Assembly: GCF_965638725.1 (NCBI RefSeq)
Contig: NC_134950.1
Coordinates: 165,950,853-166,014,852 of the forward strand
Length of the DNA: 64,000 nucleotides
From: Aptenodytes patagonicus
Lineage: Eukaryota > Chordata > Aves > Sphenisciformes > Spheniscidae
Reading direction: 5' to 3'
Of the stretch, positions 9,101 through 20,430 are shown one piece after another. Within the stretch, counting starts at the first letter, position 1. Every line of letters begins with the position of its first letter. The notes below the pieces were generated by a model, which searched no databases, was not told the origin of the DNA, and saw only the letters and a list, made by a program, of their open reading frames with translations. The translations under genes were made by a program, and so were the position numbers.

Positions 9101-11482
9101 TAATGAAAAGGAAAACAACGAGAGAGAAAGAAAGGAACAAAACCCAGGAAAAATAAGTGATGCAACCGCTCACCACCCGCCGACTGATGCCCAGCCAGTC
9201 CCCGAGCAGTGATCACTGCCCCCCAGCCATCTCCCCCCAGCTTATATAGTAAGCATGACGTCCCATGGTATGGAATGTCCCTTTGGCCAGTTTGGGTCAG
9301 CTGTCCTGGCTGTGCCCCCTCCCAGCTTCTTGTGCACCTGGCAGAGCATGGGAAGCTGAAAAGTCCTTGACTTAGTGTAAGCACTGCTTAGCAACCACTA
9401 AAACATCAACGTGTTGATAATACAATAATGTGTGTTATCAACATTATTTTCATCCTAAATCCAAAACACAGCACTATGCCAGCTACTAGGAAGAAAATTA
9501 ACTCTATCCCAGCCAAAACCAGGACAACGTGTATATTCCAAAGGCATTCCCTGCAACAGCATCCCTGGAAATTTTCACTTTCATAGACCAAAGATCTATT
9601 TTTTAATCTGATTTCCTAAAGAAACTAAGTTTGCATAATTTTTCTTTCTATGTGTTTTCATATGTGTGCCTGACTATTTCAGCCTTTTTTCCTTAAAATT
9701 GGCCAGTGGTTGATCAGCTTTGGCACATGAGTTGGTTTTAATTCCTACAGTTTGGGTAAACAAAGATGGGAAAGAGAATAGAGATCTTACTAGTCTTCTC
9801 AGTGAGAAAGGCTTCAGTATGAGATACTTGTTTATGAGACATCAGGTAATCAACATCAGACATCATTCTCAAAACACAAATCTGTAGAAAATCAGGCTTC
9901 AATACCCCCAGTACTCACACAAATATTTATTTCTAAGTAGCACAAGACTACCAAGACAATAACAATTTCTAAAGTAATTCAGAATTAGAAGTAATCTGGA
10001 GCGGAGAAAAGACTAGATTCATTCAATGCTCTAAAATATAAAAGCACAAGACTACATAGGTTTTTGTAATGAAAAAGAGCGAATGAAGCCAACAAAAGGA
10101 TATGAATGTATTAAAATTTTAATTGCTGTTCTTCGGATTGGATGGAAAGGACTGAGGATCCATAAGGCACGTGTAGCAGTAAATCTGAAGATTATTTTCT
10201 GTTTGTTTAGCACTATGAAAATCTTTAAAGAAATAAAGAAACATGAAGGAAAGCTTTCAGGAAAGTGAACAGAGAACACGTTTGTACTATATCCTGTTGT
10301 ATCGGTGATGAGCAAGAGCTTGATGTTAACTTTAATCTGCTTGTTTAAATGGGAAAACTCTTTGTAATACTTTGCTATCCTTTCATCATAAACTGATGGA
10401 AGAGTTAATACCCATTAACTGTCAAGCTGCAAAAAATCCTCAGCTTGAACTTCTTTTTTAAACCTTAGGACTTGCAGAGAGTTGTGCACAGAACTAATCT
10501 TGCTTATGACTATTCTCTTGAAATAAATTGAACCTCTCATTGAGTCAAGATATACAGAGGTGGAAGGAAGAATTGCAGCCTTTATCATTATTTGCTATTG
10601 TTGATAGTGATCCTCTAGCTCTAAGACTGTAGAAATTAGCTCAAAATATTAACCATTTCGCAAGCAATAAGTATAATTTCCAATGGATTAGTTCCCATTT
10701 CTCTGCTCTTTATTGAAAACCATTTTCTTCAATACTTCATGACTAGAATACGGAGCTTGAATAAGTAGGTTTTAAGGATTCATCAGTAAATGTTTTAAAA
10801 TAATTTTTACACTTAGGTGATCATTTATTATACATGTAAGTGGAGCATAAGCATTGAGATAGAGAGGAACACGTTCTTTCAAACCGTGGAATTTAAGAAA
10901 ATTTACAAAATCATTATCATTTCTTCTAGATCTGACTCAACCCCCCCTTTTCTTCCTTTATCCATTTTATTTTCTCTGCTTCCATTCTGATTCAAGTGTT
11001 AATCAAGTTCATATTATTTAATTCCTATAATTCAAAATTAAGCTTTTTTTAAGGAGATTACAGCATGTCATTCAGCCGTGCCAACTGCCTGCATTATTAT
11101 AACCTAGAAAGGGGTGATAGTTTTTCTAAAGGCATGTAAGCAAAACTGTTTGATAGATCATTCACATAAACACTTCTTAGCAACACAATAAAACAAATTA
11201 GAATCAAGCATCTTGTTTGGCTCTAACCTTACGATCTTTGTAGTACGGGTCGAGATCCTCCAGTGGTTCCCCAATGAGCTCTGGAGGAGGATTTCCATAG
11301 AGAGCTGGTAACTTCTGGAAAGCTTTTAGGTCAAGTTGAGGATGCAGTTTCTCCTCAGGTTTCTGGTCTATAGTATTTCTTCGACAATTCTTCTTGGCAG
11401 CAATTCTCTTTTCGATAGCAGCCAAGGATTCATAAGTGAATTTGTGGAAGTTGTTGGTACCAAGTAGTAAGAACTCGGCCAT
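1..11482 (-). CDS. SCN10A: Voltage-gated sodium channel alpha subunit, SCN10A (Nav1.8)-like, N-terminus and domain I, 3' part off window
   Basis: Second sodium channel alpha subunit, same strand, starting about 26 kb downstream of the SCN11A stop. Nine coding exons (11228-11482, 10104-10222, 7761-7868, 6057-6185, 5144-5235, 4053-4274, 1607-1664, 798-939, 104-301) join in frame into 441 codons, through domain I S6. The gene continues past base 1. Assignment to SCN10A rests on [12 protein letters not shown] (compare TNNF in human Nav1.8), TRALW, GFCLNEF, LFKGNL, YICLK and AVVTMAYE, on gene order, and on the lack of an intact second copy of exon 5, which SCN5A has. Several other positions ([19 protein letters not shown]) look like SCN5A, so an SCN5A identity remains possible. 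The residue after the filter aspartate is tyrosine, not the serine of mammalian Nav1.8. Confidence 0.78.
104..301 (-). CDS. SCN10A: SCN10A coding exon 9: domain I S6
   Basis: 198 nt, the family length, residues 376-441, acceptor ttacag and donor GTACGT. Encodes [40 protein letters not shown] and [20 protein letters not shown] up to QREQE. S6 and the start of the I-II linker are complete. The remaining exons lie to the left of base 1. Confidence 0.95.
302..1606 (-). other. SCN10A: SCN10A introns 7 and 8 (302-797 and 940-1606)
   Basis: Non-coding sequence on either side of exon 8 (798-939). Overlapping short open frames at 1042-1399 on both strands have no conserved motif. No repeat recognised. 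Confidence 0.8.
798..939 (-). CDS. SCN10A: SCN10A coding exon 8: domain I pore loop and selectivity filter
   Basis: 142 nt, exactly the family length, residues 328-375, acceptor ttctag and donor GTACCA. Encodes [35 protein letters not shown] and [13 protein letters not shown]367 is the aspartate of the DEKA filter. The next residue, Y368 (bases 819-821, codon TAC), is the site that sets tetrodotoxin affinity. Confidence 0.95.
1607..1664 (-). CDS. SCN10A: SCN10A coding exon 7: domain I extracellular loop, mini-exon
   Basis: 58 nt, residues 309-328, acceptor ttatag and donor GTAAGT. Encodes [19 protein letters not shown], aligning with NGTSDVLLCGNSSDAG of SCN5A. It is two codons shorter than the usual 64-nt exon, and the phases at both ends fit exons 6 and 8. 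Confidence 0.88.
1665..4052 (-). other. SCN10A: SCN10A intron 6
   Basis: 2.4 kb intron separating exon 6 from mini-exon 7. Mostly unique-looking, moderately AT-rich sequence. I see no repeat or further exon. Confidence 0.8.
4053..4274 (-). CDS. SCN10A: SCN10A coding exon 6: domain I S5 and outer loop
   Basis: 222 nt, acceptor tcctag and donor GTAATT. Encodes [21 protein letters not shown]5 ([20 protein letters not shown]) and a divergent extracellular loop with possible N-glycosylation sites (NST, NYT). KGNL after S5 matches Nav1.8; Nav1.5 has MGNL. Confidence 0.93.
5028..5066. repeat. A-rich low-complexity tract
   Basis: Runs of nine to ten A separated by single G, about 80 bases 3' of the SCN10A exon 5 donor. 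Confidence 0.9.
5144..5235 (-). CDS. SCN10A: SCN10A coding exon 5: domain I S4 voltage sensor
   Basis: 92 nt, the family length, acceptor ttacag and donor GTAAGA. Encodes [20 protein letters not shown] then [11 protein letters not shown], the charged S4 of domain I with the usual arginines and lysine. I see no intact alternative copy in either flanking intron; a weak possible relic is reported separately. Confidence 0.95.
6057..6185 (-). CDS. SCN10A: SCN10A coding exon 4: domain I S2-S3
   Basis: 129 nt, the family length, residues 161-204, acceptor ccttag and donor GTAAGT. Encodes [34 protein letters not shown] and [14 protein letters not shown] agrees with Nav1.8. Confidence 0.95.
6186..7760 (-). 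other. SCN10A: SCN10A intron 3
   Basis: 1.6 kb, GT-AG (donor GTAAGT at 7760, acceptor ccttag at 6186-6191). No repeat or additional exon seen. Confidence 0.8.
7761..7868 (-). CDS. SCN10A: SCN10A coding exon 3: domain I S1
   Basis: 108 nt, residues 125-161, too short for an obvious open frame. The acceptor is catAC (end of the AT-AC intron) and the donor GTAAGT. Encodes [20 protein letters not shown] then [16 protein letters not shown]. It matches the SCN5A exon (LFNMLIMCTILTNCVFMA ... WTKYVE) with six extra residues in the S1-S2 loop (family length 90 nt). Confidence 0.9.
8165..8232. repeat. Possible MIR-type SINE relic
   Basis: Contains aaaaacttgcccaaggtcac followed by a degenerate tail, close to the conserved MIR core (taacttgcccaaggtcacac). 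Short and diverged. Confidence 0.5.
8918..9526 (-). mobile_element. Solo LTR of an avian endogenous retrovirus
   Basis: About 609 bp, read on the minus strand, beginning TGTCCTGGTTTTGGCTGGG and ending ACCACAACA (TG...CA ends). A TATATAAG box lies at 9241-9248, in the right orientation for a promoter. The segment has a C-rich stretch and AT-rich tract typical of a dispersed LTR I recall from many bird genomes. No gag, pol or env sequence flanks it. I could not find a clear target-site duplication, so the exact ends are approximate. Long open frames across it (8758-9384 minus) are fortuitous. Confidence 0.75.
10104..10222 (-). CDS. SCN10A: SCN10A coding exon 2, ends at a U12-type AT-AC intron
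   Basis: 119 nt, exactly the family length, residues 86-125, acceptor tttaaag. Encodes [20 protein letters not shown] then [20 protein letters not shown]. The exon is followed by ATATCCTTT, the U12-type AT-AC donor, so the final serine codon is completed in exon 3. Confidence 0.92.
10223..11227 (-). other. SCN10A: SCN10A intron 1
   Basis: 1 kb, donor GTTAGA and acceptor tttaaag, AT-rich. Nothing else recognised. Confidence 0.85.
11228..11482 (-). CDS. SCN10A: SCN10A coding exon 1: start codon and cytoplasmic N-terminus
   Basis: 255 nt, residues 1-85. The ATG at 11480-11482 has a good Kozak context (A at -3, G at +4). Encodes [20 protein letters not shown], a lysine-rich stretch, then [20 protein letters not shown] and DPYY. 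The donor is AAG followed by GTTAGA, a weaker match than the nearby GTAAGG, but only the former keeps the frame into exon 2. Pyrimidine-rich sequence then AG at 11506-11507 could be the acceptor of a 5' UTR exon. Confidence 0.9.
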
Positions 11483-14400
11483 TTTTCATTCTTCTCTTCC
11501 TGTCACTGCTTTTGTCCAAAGAATAGAAACAAGTAGAAAGGAAATCAAGATAAGTAACTCCAAAACAGGTAAGTTATGAAAATTTAAAAAGTTTGCCCAT
11601 GCATGGCTAATAACATAAACTTTCTGAGCCATCAGCTTCTAAAAAGAAAAAGAAAAAGATATGATCAATACCTTTTTCAGAGAGATGTCTGTTCAGTATT
11701 TTTTTAATTATGTGTATCTGATAGGATGTGGGCAGACCTCTACAAATTTAAGAGGGTATTTAGACCACCTCATTTAAGACACCTGTTATCCTAAATGCTC
11801 TTGAGCTGCTGTTCAGAAAAAACCTAAGGCGCTGGTTTAACCCAGTATTTGGAAATGGGACAGTAAAACCCATCAGACTGCAACATCAGATATGTGGAAG
11901 TTGTGTCTGCAACAGAAGGACCAAATATTAAATTAACTAGTGCAGGGGTAGATACTCAGATGGATAACCCACCCTGATGGTGTCAGGTTTAGGATTTAAC
12001 TCGTGACCCATAGGGTCAGTACTGACTGACATGGTGGACAAAAATGCCTGATCTGACAAATATCAAGCACAAAGTTTATATTTTATGCCCGCTTGTCAGA
12101 ACAACAAAAGTGAAATTATACTAGAAAAATACTTTGCATTGTTTAATGGAGAATTTTGGTCAGGTGTTGGATACCTGACCATCCAACTAAATGCTACCTG
12201 AGTCCATACCTTGGCAGCACAGTGAATCCAACCTTCTACCTTAACACTGTGAAAAGCTTCAAAGCAAGACCATGAAGTGCACATATATTGACAGTGAAAA
12301 AATTGAAAACGGTACACAGAGTAAGATGATCCAGACCTGCATCTTTGTGCTAAACTCACTCAAAAGCTCTATAAGGAGATGCCTCTAAAATATTTTCTTT
12401 GATTATGACCTCTAGGAAGACACTGTTGATTCAGTACAGAGTCACGGAGCTACTGAGCCAGTGCAGCCCCACCTGCAGACTGCGAAATGATCCCACCGGT
12501 CGAGGACTTTACCCAGGATGGATCACTGCTGAGTCTGCAGGGAAGAAGATCACATTAGAGGCACGCAGCCAGCTCTTTCCATCCAGAAGCTGCCACCACC
12601 ACTTCAATGTGTCCTTCAAAGTTGACTCCATAACTAGCAGTCAGACCTTATCTTGGAAAGTTTAAACTCTCCTTGCTGGACAACTGCCAGATGACCCGCT
12701 CTTGCACTTTTCCTTTCCAGGCACTATATGCAACATCCCAGGAAAACACAAAGTCTGAATCAAGAAGCTTTGTTTTATTGAAAATAAATAATTTTACCGC
12801 CTGTGTGCTGACTCCCTGTATCTTACCCTACCACGCAACACCATTTCAGTTCTCCCCAGATACAACATGATTTCAGCTGTCCTGACATTGCTGAATTGTA
12901 GGAAACCATTGCTGCGAGAGCAGCTGGAGGCCAGTGACAAACTAACTGCAGTGAAATCTCTTAATTTTTGCAGTCTGCCTGCCTCTCCCATTAAATAAAC
13001 ACACAAAATTATAAATATGAAAAGTAACCCTTGCTTCCAGCACAGAATCGCAACATTTCTGGAAGAGAAATAGGACATTCAGGCAAGAATACTCATTATT
13101 TTACACTTTTCAAGATCACGCTAACAGTCTGGATGCTGTGCGTAGTATTATAGCAAAAATGAAAACAATAACATCCACTCCCAAGTTTTCAAGTCTTCAG
13201 CTAGCCAAAGTGGTATTTGTTTTGTTGATGCTCAGAGTAATTTAGATGTTCTGGTATCAGTAATGAGAGCTGTGAATGATGCATGAAATGACACAATTTC
13301 TGTGCAATGCACAGAGGGAATACAATAATTACTTTATTCTGCTTTGTGCCAAATCATCCAAACATACCCATCCCTCCATGCAGCACTTCCATAAAAGTCT
13401 ACCTGATCTTCTGTGTTTGTTGCAGCTTTTTTTGCTGTTTTCTCTCCTCTCTTCCATGAAACCATCTTTCAAATCCCAGAAAAGAAACTTTGATTGTCAC
13501 AGCATTCTCCCTCAAGACTATCAGAAGACAGAGCAAAATCTAGGAAGACAAGATGTTGCTGGCTAAAGCCAAGGATGGGGAAACAGGAGGAAGCATGAGG
13601 GTACGTAGAGTCAGCAGGTCCTCAGCCAGAGCTGGAAACCAGTCAGGGGAGCCTTTCCTGGTACAGGTGGTTTTATAAATTGCTCACAGGTGAACTAACA
13701 TTAAGGAAAGGAAATAAAGTCTTGTGCTTGCTGTCTCACACATCAGTAGCAAAATTTCCATTGATAGCGGCTGCAAGCCATGGAGTAGAAGGCTAAACTA
13801 CACTTTTCATTCATGGGCAGTTCTGAGCTACTCAGCCTAGTCCTGAATAAAATCTAATGATTATTAAAAATGGAGTAATCCAGAAAAATGTTCCTGATTC
13901 ATTCAAGCATCTTTAAAAATATCCCTAAAATAATTTCTGTTACTCATAGTCTCAGGGAGGATAGCATACAAAGTACAGCTGAGATGTGTTTAGTTTTTTA
14001 TATGACCAGGGCTAGATTTAGCAATTTGACCAAAAGAAGTGAAAAGTGTTAATGCAAAACCATTTTTGCCCTTGATGTCACAGAAGTAATGAAGTACCAT
14101 TTTGGCCTTTTCTCAAGACTTGAAATACCTACAAAATAGTGTGACGTTTAATATCTCTTTAAAATGAGGAGTTTTCTTTTCCTTTGACTGACTGAAGACC
14201 AGAGAATGGTGAATGAAATCAACCTGATTGAAGAATAATAATAAGAAAATCAAAAAAAGCATTTATGATTTGTTCTTTTAGCCCTCAAATGTGTTTTTTA
14301 TGAATTATTTCTCAAATACAAAATGTGTAGCTAGATAGCATTCCGAAGTAAGGCTGCTTTCTTCCAAATGTGTTTTCCTCTTTAGGAATATTCATTGTGA

Positions 14401-15238
14401 CAGACTAGGAAACAAGGTTATTGTCAAAGATGTTTTCTCTCCTTTTCTTGCTATTACAATCACCCCAATTCAATCCTCAGTTAATGAATAAAAGTTGTTC
14501 TCAATTATTTGATTTCCTGGCTTCATGATCTATTATGGAAAGAGGGGAAAACATGTTGACAATTACTGTGATCAGCATGACCAAGGTAATTAGTATGATC
14601 AGGGTGGCCAGGATTACCTTATTACATCTTTTTTTTCTTTATCTTGGATGATTCTAATTCTTGTCTGTGAAAACTGTCCCTTCGGTTTAATAAGGCTTTC
14701 ATAATATGCACAGAAATTATCTCTTAAGTAACTGGAATAACAGTGGTTTGAAGACTGTATGTGAAAAGCCTTGTCCTGTTGGAACAACTGAAATGTTATT
14801 ATTGTCTTCAGCGTAGTTGATTTTTGTACACTTTTGCGTCTTATTCAGTGATAATATCCAATGCCTGGAGGAGCAAAGTTAGGGACTCTAGACTGATCCA
14901 GCTGTTTGTATCTCCAGTAATTATTTCAGGAGCCAAGAACATCAATATGGACCTTGGAAAGACATGCCAACTGCACCACCCAAAGTTACTATGGTAGACT
15001 CGGGCTGCGTTGCATCTTTCTACATCTGAATTTCCAGCAGATAAGACAAATCTTTCTAGAACTGAATAAGGAAAGATTTAGTTAATAGCAGTTCAAAGCT
15101 TCTGTAGAACTGTTCTATTCTTTCCTCAAAAGCTTTTCTATATTTTGAGGCAGATGATTTAAACCAAACTGACATTGTCTTAATGAACTTTGAAACATGT
15201 ATGAAAATAACTTTTGTATATTAACACATATAATTTTT
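11483..15238. other. Upstream region of SCN10A, no gene seen
   Basis: Should contain the SCN10A 5' UTR and promoter, but neither a TATA box nor a CpG island stands out. Short open frames (for example 12399-12665 plus and 12794-13078 minus) show no family motif. No repeat recognised. Confidence 0.6.
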
Positions 15239-15474
15239 TTATCATAGAATAATTCAGGTTGGAAGGGAACTCAGGAGGCCTCTAGTTTAACCTACTGCTC
15301 AAAATGGGTCAGTCATGAGGTCAGGGCTTTATCCAGACAAATCTCCAAGGACAGAGACTGCACAACCTCTTTGAGCAACCTGTTCCCACACTTGACTGTC
15401 TCAATCCATTTGGACCCCTTGTTGTTTCAATTTATGCCCGTTGCCTCTTGTCTTCCCACCATGCACCACTGTAA
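15239..15474 (-). mobile_element. CR1 non-LTR retrotransposon fragment (3' end, minus orientation)
   Basis: Starts atcatagaataattcaggtt and continues ggaagggaactcaggaggcc, the complement of the CR1 3' end. It then runs through the usual tgcccgttgcctcttgtctt segment. Diverged, so an older copy. Confidence 0.88.
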
Positions 15475-16764
15475 TAAAAAAAAGCAATAAAATATTGCAT
15501 TAATTTGAAAGGTAAAAGGCAACCCCCCCAAAAAATGCCTCTATATAAGGAAAACAAATACTATATCTACTTCAGCCCATTTAATCTACCTATTTATAGC
15601 AGCCTACAAGAAACATCTCACAGGTCTGAATAACACCATCCAGCGTAGCTCCACGGAGATTGCCAAGGGAGACAATGATCAGCATATTTGCTCATTAGTT
15701 TCCCACCATCAGAACATCACACCTTACCTGAACTGACTTGTGGCACCACCCTTTGAATATTCCAGGTTCAACCCCAAAATTTGTTTACCTTCCCTAGACA
15801 AACTGCCCAAGAGCTCCAGTCCTCTGAGTCTCCCAGAATGGCGTCTGAATGAAAGGAGATGGCAACAGCTGATCTAGCTACCCTATGCCCTCTTTGCAAT
15901 CAACAAAACTGAGGGCACAGACCAGCTAATGATGAGTAAACATGTAGATTAAGACACATGAAGAGTGCCGAAAAATGCAACTGATTTTTTTCACTGCCTG
16001 TAAAAGAAAAGTTAGCGTGAGATGAATCCCACTCTTTCAATCTGGGATTTACAGCTTACAGTTCCCAGCACGGGGGGGAATGAAGGTAGTAAACAGCGTG
16101 GAGATTCACAAAGCGATTTACAAAGACCTGATAAGGTCTGTTAGCATTCATCCAGAAAGCCCCTTTGGGTGGGATTGCTCTCACCTCACTGCAGACATCT
16201 CAGAGTCAGACACCTTTTCACATTTCTTTCAGGATGAAATGAATCAGAGTGCCAGTGGACTACAATTGATGACCTGAGATGTCTCAAGTGAGATTTTGCA
16301 TCCATTAGGCCTACTTTTCTTGCTGCCTCAACTAATGGACCACTGCTAAACTTCCAAAGATTAGTAATTCTACAGTCAGTGATAGGACTGGGCAAACATC
16401 ATTAGTCACCAGCAGACTGTGAACACATAAAAATTCTAGCATAGCCTTATATTACATTGCTTCCTTAATGACTAATTACAGGACAAGCCTTCTTAGCTAT
16501 TAGTGAAGCGTTAAGTCACATTTTCTTTTGCATGGTAAGGGTGGACTAATTTTCAGCTACTTTGCAATCATAAATAATTTAAATCTGTTCAGAGATCACT
16601 TTTTGTAAGTGCTTGAGCAGTCAATTGACAAGTTGTCAAATGACCAGTCGCGAGCACTGAGGAAGTTAAGAAACTCTGTGGCAGCGCAGGAATCTGAGAG
16701 AAAAGAGCTGAAAAGTTTTTAATGACCATGGACTAGTCCATTGCTGTAGGAGTTAGGATGAGTT
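15475..16764. other. Intergenic, no gene seen
   Basis: Unique-looking sequence. Two overlapping short frames at 16080-16395 have no recognisable domain. Confidence 0.6.
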
Positions 16765-17310
16765 AGATGTAACCAGCAGAGTTAGTAGTATAAGCCCATG
16801 AACTTTAACCGGTAACTTTGGTGTGCCCAAGGAAATAACCAAACCGTGGAAACAACCTGTTGGTCATCAAGAAGTGCAAAGGTGTTCAGAAGTGGCCAGA
16901 ACAAGATTGTGAGCGTCAACAGCAAATCCGACAATGACAGTGCAGTTTGAACCGAGTAATCATCAACAGGGGATTCCCTACCCAGCCCTGGAACTAAGGA
17001 TAGTGGGGGTAACCAGAAGACAGACTGGTGGGAAACCCCATGACCCAGCACCAGGATTCAGGACCATCTCTCCAAGCTATGAGGAATTCAGGCAGCGGGG
17101 AAGACCCCAAGGGACCCCCACAGCCCAGGACTATGCATGGCAAGTCATGTAACTCATAAAATTGCCTATATCTGTTGTCCATTGAGGCTCCACACTGTGG
17201 TTTTATATGGTGACAATCGCATAGAGACCTGAGATAAAAATCTCCTTCCTGTGCTGTTACCAAGAAGATTGACCGGTTGCTGGACACAGATCACAGGGCA
17301 ATAAAGCTTA
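16765..17310. mobile_element. Possible LTR-derived segment
   Basis: GC-richer than its surroundings, with long overlapping open frames on both strands. It has an LTR-like layout: a tcataaaa element near 17155, then a region ending ttgctggacaca and cagggcaataaag. I cannot name a family and see no duplication at the ends, so this is a tentative call. Confidence 0.3.
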
Positions 17311-20300
17311 GGTGTGGAGGTTTAAAAACCAAAAGGAAGAGACAGGTTAGGATTCAGCCCTCTCTTAACTTGAATACTATGTGTGCTTAGAAACCCTGAG
17401 TGAAATGGAATATATCTTGATTTAGAAGTGCCATACCAAGAAATATCAGCTGGTCTGGGGACAGGTTTAAGAAGCATGGCAAGAGAGTGTGAGCGTCTCA
17501 TTTTTCAGCCCCGTGAAGTGGGGAAGAGGAGGAGGAAAAGGAGGAGGAAGGGAAATTCATTCATCTCACCAAGCTTGGCAGGCTGGGTCCTGCCAAAGGG
17601 ACAACAGTGGAAGGAAGGAGCGTGTGCTGCAGGTTACATTTAGCAGTCAGGAGAGGAACAAGTTTTTTAACCGAGTATTTTCTATAGTGCTGGACTGAAC
17701 CATCTGCAGATTTTATGGACATTCAAGCTTTGCAGCAAACAGATGGAATTTGAATTCTCTTCACCCTTAAGGATTGAGAACTAAGCTCTTGCTACCTCAA
17801 ATTTGCAAGAGGCTAAGGACACCTATGTAAGAGTTGCTGCAATTGTATTTAGATGGCATTGCAAAATGGTAACCTGGGTTTTTGCATTTGAGATTTCGGG
17901 CTGTAAAGGCCAGACTGCCAATATGCCAGATTTTTTTCTTGCCATGTGTAAGCAGTGTTTCAAATGTGGTTAACACGATTAATGGTTCCAGAAACTTTCA
18001 GCTCATATTAATATGACTTGATTACAACAAACAAAAGCTATAGAAACTCAGTGAAATACATGGATTGGATTTTGGACTGTTACCATAAACAGAAAGTACT
18101 AAACGCACTAAAAGTATTACAGATTTGCCATTTTGTAGTTCTGAAGATTGGTTTCATCATGTGCATTTTGATACAGAAAGGTCTGTTAGCAGCTGAATAT
18201 ATGCTGTGGAGGACAAAACTTTAGATACAACATGAGAGAAACATTTTCCCCAAGATCACAGCAAAAGTCAAATAGTCCATTAAATAAAATCTGAAAAAAA
18301 CCTCTGTTAATAAAATACTGTGAGAAAACATTTAACATTTAAGTCCTAGAAAAAAACTTATCGAGTATACAATCTAAATTTTAACTTTGATTGCCAGAAG
18401 TTTGTTGATTCCACAAGTTGTATGAAATTTTCAAATTACATGGTCTTTTGTCTGCCACAGTTTTCTTCCCAGAAACATTTTTCTAAATAAATTAAAATTG
18501 ATCTAATCAGAAGTCAGTTCTGAGCAACCCATTTGCATTAGGTATGTCATTTAATAGTGACATACCTAATGTCAGTATTAGGTTCCTCACTTTTCACAAT
18601 TGACTTCAACATTTGCCCTTTTCATCCTACAGAATGAAATCCAAATTTCACAGAACTTTTCTCCATCGTTAAGGAAAATAGTCTCTGGTCAAGTCAATTA
18701 CACAGAAAATCAAAATGCAGTACAACAAAAAATCAAACCCAATGAAACATGGTAAAGGAGCAGTACCAGTACCATGGCAAGCACCTCCTGAGCACCTGGT
18801 TCTGTTAGGTCTCTGTACTGGTTACGTCCACAGTTTATCGTCCTTACCATCCTAATAAAACACCTTCGTATAATCTATTCCACTTAAAATCATTTCTCCA
18901 GAGGTTTACCTGTTGTCTCTGTGGTGAACCGAACACACGTATGCCACTCCTAGCAGATACAAGCTCTTGCAGCTGCTTCAAATGCAAACCTGAAATGTTT
19001 AATCTCTTCTGCTTTATCAAAGCAAAGAGATCAGTTTCTGCGAGTTTCAAAAGATTGTTTTCTTTTCTACTGCCAATATTCAAATTTCAAACAGCCAAAT
19101 TTGTGTTCTCCTGTTGATTGCATCATTCATTAATTTACTTCCCCACCAACATTCACTTATTAGTTTATCTGCCCCACAGTTTATCTTGATAAAAGCATTC
19201 ACCAAACACGGTTCAGCATATTCCACAAATAAAACAGGTTTAATTAAGCCTTCTTAAGTCTCAAAAAATAAATGTTAGTCAGAACAATACTAAGCATAAA
19301 CCTATGTGAGAGAGTAATGCTATAAAACTTAAGGTTATTGAAATTTTTCTGTCTTTGAAATAAAAATTATAACTAAAGAATCTGAACTTTGTATATAAAA
19401 TATATATCTCTGCCATTTTTATGCAGAGAAGAAAAACTTCCTTATGTACCTATTCACTCTTCTATGTGTTATTTTTGACCCTAGTTAACTCATTTCAGCA
19501 AAATAACAAGTCAAAAACATAGGGGAAACTCCTGTGCAAAAATATTGCAGAGGAGGGAATAAATATTCACTCCTCCTCCCCACTTTCATTTTCTTTTACA
19601 TGCCACCCACCTTGAAAAAAAAGTTTCTGCTCAGGTTCTTTAATGTTTTTTAGGCAAGTAAAAGGTCACTGAATCCTATAGAAGACCCTACCACAATCTA
19701 CCTTTTTTCTAAGAAAAGAAAGTGCAATAAACCACAGGACTTACATTCTTTTCCATCCCGTCTAAGTGAAGGTTCGAGGAGTCACTTATTTCTATGCAAG
19801 AGAAACATATCTCAGTCCAGTTATCTCCCAAGAAATAGTTGGAAAAACCTCCTCACTGCCTTTATCATCTCTATTTCCCCTTTCAGCAATCCCTCACCAC
19901 TCTGGCGATACTCTTCCTTCAGGGACTGTGTTATTTGTACATGGGGGGTGATGGGGGAGGCGTCTATTTAGCCATCAAAGTAACTGATGTGATTATACAA
20001 GGTCTCATGGGAAAGGCTGTAACCTCAGTAAGCAAAGCTGGGGAGGCTCCAAGCTGAGCATTTCTTTAAGGTATTGTTCCGTCCCTGGATTTCTGAGTGT
20101 CTTTCACAGAAAATCAGGAGTGAAGCAGAATAAAGTGGGTGGAAAACATGGGGGCAAACGTGTTTGTCAGCCTCACAGTGAGAGCTGTCTGTACTATAAC
20201 AGTTTTTTTGTAAAAGGCATTGGCCTTTATATTTTATTTGAATATTTCAGTTTCAGTTCTCTGCTTTAGTAAAATCAGAAAATGTATGATGCTGAGTTTA

Positions 20301-20367
20301 TAAATTATACCGAAAGACTATGACTGAAGCTGGGTAGAAGGCAGGAAAACTGATGATTGTTACCTCT
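17311..20367. other. Intergenic, no gene seen
   Basis: Moderately AT-rich. The only structured element noticed is the inverted repeat at 18536-18571. The plus-strand frames at 17428-17698 come from a purine-rich tract. Confidence 0.6.
18536..18571. repeat. Perfect 14-bp inverted repeat with 8-base loop
   Basis: cattaggtatgtca at 18536-18549, loop tttaatag, then tgacatacctaatg at 18558-18571. All 14 base pairs match. Function unknown. Confidence 0.85.
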
Positions 20368-20430
20368 CTGTATCTGTGTGTGTATACATGTATATGTGTG
20401 TGTGTGTGTGTGCACATATATATATAAATA
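20368..20430. repeat. TG/TA microsatellite
   Basis: Mixed tgtgtg, tatatg and atatat runs, including a pure TG block near 20394-20412. Confidence 0.95.

Larger units (their letters stand above)
7869..10103 (-). other. SCN10A: SCN10A intron 2: U12-type AT-AC intron
   Basis: Donor ATATCCTTT matches the minor-spliceosome AT-AC consensus. The acceptor ends catgacatAC, preceded by GCCTTCAC about 12-20 bases upstream, a fair match to the U12 branch site TCCTTAAC. Removing it joins IHS to LFTYF in frame, in the position where sodium channel genes carry a conserved U12 intron. The intron also holds a MIR-like relic and a solo LTR. Confidence 0.9.

Noticed and set aside
8758..9384. 208-codon minus-strand open frame
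   Set aside because: Mostly inside the solo LTR; low-complexity product with no retroviral protein motif.
11222..11233. GTAAGG as the donor of SCN10A exon 1
   Set aside because: It is a better consensus than GTTAGA five bases on, but using it breaks the frame into exon 2, whereas GTTAGA gives exact alignment with the family.
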